64,000 bases of DNA from Aquitalea magnusonii (GTDB lineage: Bacteria > Pseudomonadota > Gammaproteobacteria > Burkholderiales > Chromobacteriaceae). The translations under genes and the position numbers were made by a program. The notes below the pieces were generated by a model. That model was not told where the DNA came from. It searched no databases and saw only the letters and a program-made list of their open reading frames with translations. The stretch is from the NCBI RefSeq assembly GCF_003202035.1, contig NZ_QJKC01000003.1:124001-188000 (forward strand), in the 5' to 3' direction. Of the stretch, positions 57,889 to 64,000 are shown in pieces. Numbering within the stretch: position 1 is the first letter of the stretch; every line of letters starts with the position of its first letter.

Positions 57889-58533
57889 TCAGGAACCGGC
57901 CATGAAGGTACGGATGCCGGAGCCGACAAACTGCACGCCAACGCAGATCAGCAGGAAACCCATCAGCCGGGTGGTGACCTCGCGCCCGCCACGCCCCAGC
58001 CGGGCCGAGATCATGGCCGAGGAACGCAGCACCAGCCACATGCCGAGGCTGGTGCCGGCAATCGCCACAAAAGTCATGCCAAAGGCCAGCGCCTTGGCCG
58101 GCCAGCCGGCGAGTTCGGCGATTTCGGTGGAAATGCCGATCACCACCGCGATGGTCCCCGGCCCGCTGATGCCGGGCATGGCCAGCGGGAAGAAGGCGTA
58201 GTCTTCGCGCTCGCCGGTTTTGGGCGCCATGCCGGGGTCCTGCGACAGAAACAGCATGCGGTAACCCAGCACCGCCACCACCAGGCCGCCGGCTATGCGC
58301 AGCGCACCATAGGAAATGCCGAAAGCCGCCATGATCAGGTTACCGGCCAGCAGGCTGACCAGCATGATGGCGGCGGCAAACAGGCAGGCACGGCGCGCCT
58401 GATTGGCACGGCCGGCGTCGTTCATCTGCTGGGTCAGTGAAATGAACAGCGGAATCTTGGACAGCGGGTTGGTAATGGTCAGCAAGCTGAGCAAGCCGCC
58501 AAACAGGAACTTCAGGGACAGGGTTTCAAGCAT
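57889..58533 (-). CDS. MarC family membrane protein
   Basis: A 214-residue protein with six TM segments in the MarC/NAAT pattern: FLFGGLLSLLTITNPLSKIPLFISLT, GNLIMAAFGISYGALRIAGGLVVAVLGYRML, FFPLAMPGISGPGTIAVVIG and TRLMGFLLICVGVQFVGSGIRTFM. MarC proteins resemble neutral amino-acid transporters, but their function is unproven. It starts at ATG 58533 and lies upstream of the AraC-family gene on the same strand. Confidence 0.87.
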   Translation of the reverse strand: MLETLSLKFLFGGLLSLLTITNPLSKIPLFISLTQQMNDAGRANQARRACLFAAAIMLVSLLAGNLIMAAFGISYGALRIAGGLVVAVLGYRMLFLSQDPGMAPKTGEREDYAFFPLAMPGISGPGTIAVVIGISTEIAELAGWPAKALAFGMTFVAIAGTSLGMWLVLRSSAMISARLGRGGREVTTRLMGFLLICVGVQFVGSGIRTFMAGS

Positions 58534-58714
58534 GATGAAAACACATGGAATATCAGCGCCCGATTATAAATTTCCCCAGCAGAAATGATAGTGCCGCGTC
58601 GTGCCTGCCCATATTGGTGTCGCATCCCGAAAACCCGCGCACCTGCGGCACTTTGTCGCAGTCGGCATGGTCTGATGTGTGCTAATTTTGAGCGCAACTT
58701 TTCTGGAGAATCCG

Positions 58715-59179
58715 ATGTCCCTGTCCCGACTGCTGACCCTGCTTGCCGGCCTGCTGCTGGCCGCCACCGTTTCTGCCCACAGCTTCAAGCTGGGCGCGCT
58801 GGAGCTGGGCCACCCCTGGAGCCGCGCCATGCCGGAAGCCAGCCCCACCGGCGCGGCCTATCTGAGCATCAAGAACACCGGCAAGGAAGCCGACACCCTG
58901 CTGGCCGCCAGCACACCCCGCGCCGACAAGGCCGAACTGCATGTGCATGTCAACGACAATGGCGTGATGCGCATGCGCGAAGTAAGCGGTGGTGTGAGCG
59001 TGGCCGCCGGCAGCGAAGTGAAATTTGCCCCGGGTGGCTACCACATCATGCTGATCGGCCTGAAGCAGCCGCTGAAGGCAGGCGAACACTTCCCGCTGAC
59101 GCTGAAATTCGCCAAGGCCGGCACAGTGACCGTGGAAGTACTGGTGGAAAAAGACGCGCCGATGGCGATGGAACACTAA
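58715..59179 (+). CDS. Periplasmic copper chaperone PCu(A)C
   Basis: A 154-residue protein with a signal peptide (SLSRLLTLLAGLLLAATVSA). The mature domain opens LELGHPWSRAMPEASPTGAAYLSIKN and contains the copper-binding His/Met set: AELHVHVNDNGVMRMREV...GGYHIMLIGLKQPL, the H-(x)n-M-(x)n-H-x-M pattern of the PCu(A)C (DUF461) family. Such proteins deliver Cu(I) to cytochrome c oxidase. No Sco or other copper gene is beside it. ATG 58715 follows TGGAGA. Confidence 0.88.
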   Translation: MSLSRLLTLLAGLLLAATVSAHSFKLGALELGHPWSRAMPEASPTGAAYLSIKNTGKEADTLLAASTPRADKAELHVHVNDNGVMRMREVSGGVSVAAGSEVKFAPGGYHIMLIGLKQPLKAGEHFPLTLKFAKAGTVTVEVLVEKDAPMAMEH

Positions 59180-59238
59180 GGGTTTGGGGCCGGCAAAATT
59201 CGGCCAATCTGCTGATTTTTCTGGCCAATTATTGCCAC

Positions 59239-59262
59239 TGCCCGCTCAGGCGGGCATTTTTC
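59239..59262 (+). terminator. Terminator after the PCu(A)C gene
   Basis: GCCCGC / GCGGGC with a four-base loop (TCAG), followed by ATTTTTC. It lies about 60 bases after the stop. Confidence 0.8.
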
Positions 59263-59575
59263 TGCCCAACGTTGCGCCAATGTGACATCGTGCAATGCAG
59301 CATTCCGCCTTTGTTAGAGTAATCGCTTTACCACCGCACCATCCTTGGGCACACTGGCGTCCGGGAATTGAGTTGAACACATCTTTGTACTGCTCAGTCC
59401 GCCGGTTACCCTACACAGTAGTAAGCGCCAAGTCTGCACTAAAAGAGTCAACACGATGGAGGAGAACGGGTCTTGCCAGTCAAGCCCCGTCAAATAATAG
59501 ATCGACTCAGGGAACCGGCGGATTTTTCCTCATTCTGCGTTATGCTATCCGGCACTGCATTCAAGCCGGACTCTC
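59263..59575 (+). other. Intergenic region upstream of the SelW-like gene, with a possible short leader ORF
   Basis: The 313 bases have lower GC than the flanks. At 59456 an ATG, followed by GAGGAG within the frame, opens a 13-codon frame ending in TAA (59495-59497). Its start is not preceded by a strong site of its own, and I cannot say whether it is translated. TATGCT near 59541 could be a -10 element for the next gene. No known riboswitch is evident. Confidence 0.4.
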
Positions 59576-59884
59576 ATGAATACCCCCATCCTCCCCCAGC
59601 CCGCCTTGCCCCGCATTGCCATTGAATATTGCACAGGCTGCCGCTGGCTGCTGCGCGCCGCCTGGATGGCACAGGAGCTGCTGACCACCTTTGAAAAGGA
59701 AGTGGGCGAAGTGGCACTGCGTCCCGGCAGCGGTGGCGTGTTCCGCATCAGCATCGATGAGCAGACCCTGTGGGACCGCAAGCGCGATGGCGGTTTTCCC
59801 GACATCAAGCAGCTGAAACAGCTGGTACGCGACCGGGTGGCACCTGACAAGACACTGGGCCACAGCGAACGCGCGGCCGACTGA
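59576..59884 (+). CDS. SelT/SelW/SelH family (Rdx) protein, cysteine form
   Basis: A 102-residue thioredoxin-like protein with the redox motif IEYCTGCRWLLRAAWMAQELLTTF, where CxxC replaces the CxxU of selenoproteins, and GSGGVFRISIDEQTLWDRKRDGGFPDIKQLKQLVRDRV, the conserved C-terminal half with the DRKRDGGFPD block. It probably acts in thiol redox reactions; the bacterial function is unknown. It lies 13 bases upstream of dinB on the same strand and may share its transcript. The ribosome site is weak. Confidence 0.85.
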   Translation: MNTPILPQPALPRIAIEYCTGCRWLLRAAWMAQELLTTFEKEVGEVALRPGSGGVFRISIDEQTLWDRKRDGGFPDIKQLKQLVRDRVAPDKTLGHSERAAD

Positions 59885-59896
59885 TCACGAGGCCGC

Positions 59897-60961
59897 ATGA
59901 CCGGGCAACGCAAGATCATCCATGTCGATTGCGACTGCTTTTATGCCGCCATCGAAATGCGTGACGACCCCAGCCTGCGCGAAGTGCCGCTGGCGGTGGG
60001 CGGCCAGCCCGACAGCCGTGGCGTCATCGCCACCTGCAACTACATCGCCCGCCGCTTTGGCGTGCACAGCGCCATGTCATCGGCGCGTGCCCTGCGGCTG
60101 TGTCCGCAGCTGATCATCCTGCCGCCGGACCTGCGCCGCTATCGCGAGGCCAGCCAGCAGATCATGGCCATCTACGAGCGCTATACCCCGCTGATCGAGC
60201 CGCTGTCGCTGGACGAAGCCTATCTGGATGTCAGCTGCCAGCCGCATGAGCAAGGCAGCGCCACGCGCATGGCCACCGCCATTCGCCACCAGATCAGTGC
60301 CGAAGTCGGCATCACCGCCTCGGCCGGCATCGCACCCAACAAGTTTCTGGCCAAGATTGCCAGTGACTGGAACAAGCCGGATGGCCAACTGGTGATCCGG
60401 CCGCAGGATGTCGACAGCTTTGTACTGGGCCTGCCGGTCGAAAAAATTCATGGAGTGGGCAAGGTGACGGCGGCCCAGCTGAAACAGCTGGGCATTCATC
60501 GTTGCAGCGACTTACGTCAATGGGAGAAGCTGGACCTGATGCGCCACTTCGGCCGCTTTGGCGAACGGCTGTACCAACTGGCGCGCGGCCAGGACGAGCG
60601 GCCGGTATCCACCGACCGCAGCCGCAAGTCCATCAGCGTGGAAGAAACCTATGCGCAGGATCTGCCCGACCTGGCGGCCTGCCTGGCCAAGCTGCCAGAG
60701 CTGATGAGCAAGCTGCAGGGGCGGATTGCCCGGGCGGAGAATCCACCATTCAAGGGCTTGAGCGTAAAACTGAAGTTTGCCGATTTCAGCCAGACCACGG
60801 CCGAACACAGCGGCCGGCAGCTGAGCAGCGCCGACTACCGCGACCTGCTGGAAATCGCCTATGCCCGCGGCCAGCGCCCGGTACGGCTGGTGGGAGTGGG
60901 GGTCAGGCTGGCCGATGATGCCGACCAGCCGCAGCAACTGCCGCTGTTCGATGTCCTGTAA
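59897..60961 (+). CDS. dinB: DNA polymerase IV
   Basis: A 354-residue Y-family translesion polymerase. Active-site acids are in IIHVDCDCFYAAIEMRDDP and LSLDEAYLDV; GITASAGIAPNKFLAKIASDWNKPDGQ and the helix-hairpin-helix IHGVGKVTAAQLKQLGI follow. The little-finger domain (SKLQGRIARAENPPFKGLSVKLKFADFSQTT) is complete, and the end QLPLFDVL is a plausible beta-clamp peptide. ATG 59897 has GAGG upstream. It is convergent with a GST gene. Confidence 0.94.
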   Translation: MTGQRKIIHVDCDCFYAAIEMRDDPSLREVPLAVGGQPDSRGVIATCNYIARRFGVHSAMSSARALRLCPQLIILPPDLRRYREASQQIMAIYERYTPLIEPLSLDEAYLDVSCQPHEQGSATRMATAIRHQISAEVGITASAGIAPNKFLAKIASDWNKPDGQLVIRPQDVDSFVLGLPVEKIHGVGKVTAAQLKQLGIHRCSDLRQWEKLDLMRHFGRFGERLYQLARGQDERPVSTDRSRKSISVEETYAQDLPDLAACLAKLPELMSKLQGRIARAENPPFKGLSVKLKFADFSQTTAEHSGRQLSSADYRDLLEIAYARGQRPVRLVGVGVRLADDADQPQQLPLFDVL

Positions 60962-60967
60962 GCGGGC

Positions 60968-61621
60968 TTATTGCTTGCTGGCTTCCAGGTAGGCCGCCCG
61001 GGCGGCGGCGCTGTCCTGCCAGGTGCGGGCCACGCTGGCACGCTTGCCCAGCAAGGCCAGATAGTCTTCGATGCCCGGAATGATGGTGGTCAGGTCTTCG
61101 CCATACACCTGCTGGGTGGATGCTGCCACCAGCGGCAAGATACAGGCGGCGGAAATGTCGGCAAAGCTGAAATATTCCCCCGCCAGCCACGGGCCGTACT
61201 GCACCAGGCGCGACACGGCCAGCAGGCTGCGCTCGATGGCCGCCTTGGCCGCTGCCTTGCCGGCTTCATCCAGCGCGGCACCAAACAGCAGATGGCGGTA
61301 CAAGGGCGCGGCGGCCGGCATCAGGTACAGATCCAGCATGGTCATCAGTTCGCGCGCGCTGGCACGGCCATTTGGCGTCGGCGGCAGCAGGGCGGCGGTG
61401 GGATAGGCATCTTCCAGCCATTCCAGAATCACCGTGGACTCGGACAGGGCATGGCCATTGATGTCGACAAAGGGAATCTTGCCCATCGGGCTCAGTTCCA
61501 GCAGCGCCGCTTCCTGCGAGGGACGCGTCGGCACTTCCTGGAAATTGACGCCCTTTTCCAGCAGGGCAATCTTGACCTTGTTGTAGTAAGCGGACAGCTG
61601 CACGCCGTAGAGTTTGATCAT
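60968..61621 (-). CDS. Glutathione S-transferase
   Basis: A 217-residue GST: the N-terminal thioredoxin domain has MIKLYGVQLSAYYNKVKIALLEKGVNFQEVP, SPMGKIPFVDINGHALSESTVILEWLED (glutathione Pro and ES motif), and the C-terminal helical domain has GPWLAGEYFSFADISAACILPLV (N-capping and hydrophobic staple). It is probably involved in detoxification; the substrate is unknown. ATG 61621 with AAGGAG upstream. The stop is seven bases from that of dinB. Confidence 0.9.
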   Translation of the reverse strand: MIKLYGVQLSAYYNKVKIALLEKGVNFQEVPTRPSQEAALLELSPMGKIPFVDINGHALSESTVILEWLEDAYPTAALLPPTPNGRASARELMTMLDLYLMPAAAPLYRHLLFGAALDEAGKAAAKAAIERSLLAVSRLVQYGPWLAGEYFSFADISAACILPLVAASTQQVYGEDLTTIIPGIEDYLALLGKRASVARTWQDSAAARAAYLEASKQ

Positions 61622-61782
61622 GCGGTTCTCCTTGCGGGCTGCGCCCAGAGTGAAAGACGGTGTTTTACCCGGCTCCGGGCGCAATGCAAAACAGGCCTTG
61701 TCTGCCCGGCTTGGCCGACAACGCCTGCATTATGCCATCTTTCCCGCTCTCAGCCAGACGGCAAGGCCCGCCAAACGGTGCT

Positions 61783-62673
61783 TTAGCGCGCCATGGCCAG
61801 CGACTTCTGCTGCAAACGGCTGCGCAGCAACGGGATCAACTGCTGGGTGGCCTTCTCGCCCTCCAGAATGGCCTGGTGCCGTGCCTCGAAGTCGGCCGAG
61901 CCGATATTCAGCACATTGGGGCGGATCACCACATCCGCCTGTTTCAGCTCGGCGGCCAGCGTGGGACCGCTCATGATATTGAAGCTCTGGTCCAGCATGG
62001 AAAACAGGCCGGTGGCCTTGCCCGGCTTGGGCTTGGCGGAAATATCCACCGCAATGACGAAATCCGCCCCCATCTCGCGCGCTGCCGATACCGGCACCGG
62101 GCTGACCAGGCCGCCATCGACATAGCGCTTGCCACCGATCACCACCGGCAGGAAGACATTGGGGATGCTGGCCGAGGCGCGCACGGCCTGGCCGGTATTG
62201 CCCATGCGGAACACCACTTTCTGGCCGGAGTCCAGCTCGGTGGCGACAATGCCCAGGCGGCGCGGCAGTTTTTCGATGGGCCGGTTGCCCAGCTGGGTGT
62301 TGATATAGGCTTCCAGCTTCTCGCCCTTGAGGAAGCCCTTGGTGGACAGCGTCCAGTCGGTGAGTTCGGATTCGTCCAGCTGCATGGCCTTGGCTTGCAG
62401 TTGCATGCCGTTCAGGCCGGAAGCATACAGGCTGCCCACCACGCTGCCGGCACTGGTGCCGGTGATGATGTCCGGCACGATGCCATTGGCTTCCAGCATC
62501 TTGATCACACCGACATGGGCAAAGCCCTTGGCCGCCCCGCCGCCCAGCGCCAGCGCGATACGGGGCTTGACCGGGACTTTCGGGGGAGTGATTTCGGTTT
62601 TGGGTTGGGTCAGGGTACAGGCGGCCAGCAGCAACAGCAGGCTGGCCGGAGCCAGGCGGCGTAGGAATGTCAT
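61783..62673 (-). CDS. Patatin-like phospholipase lipoprotein (RssA-like)
   Basis: A 296-residue lipoprotein: signal peptide with lipobox LLLAAC (Cys at residue 19), then a patatin domain. The oxyanion loop is ALGGGAAKGFAHVGVIKML, the nucleophile GTSAGSVVGSLYASG, and the dyad Asp is in YVDGGLVSPVPV. It belongs to the RssA/YchK-like group of bacterial patatins. Fatty-acid or phospholipid hydrolysis in the cell envelope is likely, but the substrate is not known. Confidence 0.9.
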   Translation of the reverse strand: MTFLRRLAPASLLLLLAACTLTQPKTEITPPKVPVKPRIALALGGGAAKGFAHVGVIKMLEANGIVPDIITGTSAGSVVGSLYASGLNGMQLQAKAMQLDESELTDWTLSTKGFLKGEKLEAYINTQLGNRPIEKLPRRLGIVATELDSGQKVVFRMGNTGQAVRASASIPNVFLPVVIGGKRYVDGGLVSPVPVSAAREMGADFVIAVDISAKPKPGKATGLFSMLDQSFNIMSGPTLAAELKQADVVIRPNVLNIGSADFEARHQAILEGEKATQQLIPLLRSRLQQKSLAMAR

Positions 62674-62724
62674 GATGGATTGAATAAGTAGTGACGGGGT
62701 TGGGAGCGTATAGGGCTCGTTTGA

Positions 62725-63267
62725 TTATTGCGGCGCAACATGGTTCCCCTCACCCGTGTCTGCCAGCAGGAAAACATGATTGAGATGGCGCTCGCCCTCC
62801 AGCTCGAAAAAGCAATCAGCCCCCTGTTGCAGACCGAGGTGCCGGTAAAAACCCAGGGCCCGCTGATTGCCGTGAAACACGCTCAACCACAAGCCGTGGT
62901 AACCCAGCTGGCCGGCCAGTTGCAAGCTGGCTGACAGTAAACACCGTCCCAGCCCCTGCCCGGCAAAGCGCGGCATGACATAAAGCGTGGCCAACTCGGC
63001 CTGCCAGGCCGGCTCTCCAGGGCAGGCGGCAGCCTCTTGCAGCAAGGCATAGGCCAGTAGATGGCCATCACGCTCCAACAGCAGGATGTGCTGTTGCGGG
63101 TCGGCCAGCTTGTCCAGAAACACCTGCGGGGTAAAACTGGCTTGCACATAACGCGCCAGTGCCGGACGGATGCCTGCGCTGGCATAGGTATCCAGCCATA
63201 CCAGGCTGGCCAGTGCCGCCAGGCATGCGGCGTCTTCCGACCGTGCTGGCCGCAGGCGGTCAGTCAT
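62725..63267 (-). CDS. GNAT family N-acetyltransferase
   Basis: A 180-residue GNAT protein: RLRPARSEDAACLAALASLVWLDTYASAGI at the N-terminus, the acetyl-CoA loop RFAGQGLGRCLLSASLQLA, and SVFHGNQRALGFYRHLGLQ, typical of this superfamily. The substrate is unknown. It stands 7 bases downstream of bioC on the same strand and may be part of its transcript. Confidence 0.85.
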   Translation of the reverse strand: MTDRLRPARSEDAACLAALASLVWLDTYASAGIRPALARYVQASFTPQVFLDKLADPQQHILLLERDGHLLAYALLQEAAACPGEPAWQAELATLYVMPRFAGQGLGRCLLSASLQLAGQLGYHGLWLSVFHGNQRALGFYRHLGLQQGADCFFELEGERHLNHVFLLADTGEGNHVAPQ

Positions 63268-63274
63268 TGTCGTA

Positions 63275-64000
63275 TCAGACCTTGCCCGGCCAGCTGCCCG
63301 GTTTGACGAATTCGATCACCTGCCGGCCATCCGGCAGCGTATTGCCCTTTTTCTTCAGCGTACTTTTCCAGGCATGGCCATAGACCACTTCATAGGTGGC
63401 GGGCAGCGTGCCGTCGCGCCGTCGTGTTTCGTAATTGGCCTCGACCCGGCGCCAGGCCTGCTTGCCCATCAGGCCACGGTTGCGGTCGCGGGTGGCATTG
63501 TGCGCGCCAATGGCTTTCAGGTCGTGCATCACGTCGCGCACCTTGTCGTAGGTGAGCACGATCTTGTCCATGTCCATCACCGGCTCGGCAAAGCCGACGC
63601 GCATCAGCGCATCGCCCAGGTCGTGCATGTCGATGAACTGGTTGACGTGGGTGGCCTGGTCCACGCCACCAAAGGCTTCGCGCAGTTCGAACAGGGTGTC
63701 CGGGCCCAGCGTGGAAAACATCAGCATGCCGTCCGGCTTGAGTACGCGCTCGAATTCGCTGAACACGCTGTCCGGAATATTCACCCACTGGATGGTGAGA
63801 TTGGACCAGATCATGTCCACGCTATTGTCGGCCAGCGGCAGCCTTTCCACATCGGCACACACCTGCCAGGGCTGGCTGCGCTTGAACAGTTTTTTCAGCA
63901 GGCCGTCGCCGGCGCGTTGACGCTCGCGCGAGGCGCACAGCATGGCGTGGGCCAGATCCAGCTCCACCACCTGCGCCTCCGGATACTGGGCGCGCAGCTG
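63275..64000 (-). CDS. bioC: Malonyl-ACP O-methyltransferase BioC (partial)
   Basis: The C-terminal 241 residues are present; the 5' end lies beyond the right edge. SAM methyltransferase motifs VVELDLAHAML and ADVERLPLADNSVDMIWSNLTIQWV, followed by the BioC-type RVLKPDGMLMFSTLGPDTLFELREAFGG and HVNQFIDMHDLGDALMRVGFAEPVMDMDKIVLTY, are typical. The C-terminal segment resembles betaproteobacterial BioC with ...TYEVVYGHAWKS. BioC masks malonyl-ACP in early biotin synthesis. Confidence 0.92.
   Translation of the reverse strand, partial: QLRAQYPEAQVVELDLAHAMLCASRERQRAGDGLLKKLFKRSQPWQVCADVERLPLADNSVDMIWSNLTIQWVNIPDSVFSEFERVLKPDGMLMFSTLGPDTLFELREAFGGVDQATHVNQFIDMHDLGDALMRVGFAEPVMDMDKIVLTYDKVRDVMHDLKAIGAHNATRDRNRGLMGKQAWRRVEANYETRRRDGTLPATYEVVYGHAWKSTLKKKGNTLPDGRQVIEFVKPGSWPGKV

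Noticed and set aside
59576-59884. Selenoprotein with UGA-encoded selenocysteine
   Set aside because: The redox motif is CxxC encoded by TGC codons; there is no in-frame TGA and no need for a SECIS element.

Overview
The window is GC-rich, gene-dense chromosome of a betaproteobacterium. Protein features and gene order (complete mra/dcw cluster, gatCAB divergent from mreBCD-mrdAB, ftsZ followed by lpxC, moaC nearby) point to the Neisseriales, most likely the Chromobacteriaceae (Chromobacterium/Aquitalea/Vogesella type). This assignment is inference from gene content; no rRNA gene is present. I see no tRNA, CRISPR array, insertion sequence or prophage. Nearly everything is core or ordinary accessory metabolism, and I do not claim a new multi-gene system.

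Layout. 1-8.1 kb: tail of a probable chemoreceptor, a glutamine-synthetase-like gamma-glutamyl ligase followed by a periplasmic gamma-glutamyltransferase, a small membrane protein, a universal stress protein, tlyA, a BCCT transporter and a YceH-family protein. 8.2-16.1 kb: cupin, two-domain and enzyme genes (acetyltransferase, glutathione transferase, prolyl oligopeptidase), an AT-rich island leading into an orphan FimA-like secreted protein, a secreted hydrolase, threonine aldolase and tcdA. 16.2-21.8 kb: oppABCDF oligopeptide importer, with a hairpin between oppA and oppB and a dyad upstream of oppA. 22.4-27.2 kb: pyrC, tusA, an NRDE protein, a CNP1-like secreted protein, an EamA exporter, an LprI-like protein and moaC.

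27.2-45.4 kb is one long minus-strand division and cell-wall cluster. In transcription order it is mraZ-rsmH-ftsL-ftsI-murE-murF-mraY-murD-ftsW-murG-murC-ddl-ftsQ-ftsA-ftsZ-lpxC plus a 60-residue membrane protein. Many genes overlap by 1-11 bases. The cluster starts from a clear sigma70-type promoter followed by three TGGGN boxes, the known MraZ operator pattern. Between ftsW and murG lies a short spacer built from duplicated copies of the ftsW 3' end. 45.6-54.9 kb: gatCAB (minus) and the elongasome operon mreBCD-mrdA-mrdB (plus).

55.0-64 kb: a fatty acid hydroxylase (sterol desaturase family) gene interrupted by one in-frame amber codon; an azlCD exporter with an adjacent AraC regulator and an identical 18-base sequence at the same distance upstream of azlC and of the regulator gene; marC; a PCu(A)C copper chaperone; a SelW-like protein next to dinB; a glutathione transferase; a patatin-like lipoprotein; an acetyltransferase; and bioC, which runs off the right edge.

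Best leads for follow-up: the amber-interrupted hydroxylase, the paired AraC/AzlC operator, the ftsW-end duplication, and the inverted repeat in the AT-rich island before the FimA-like gene.
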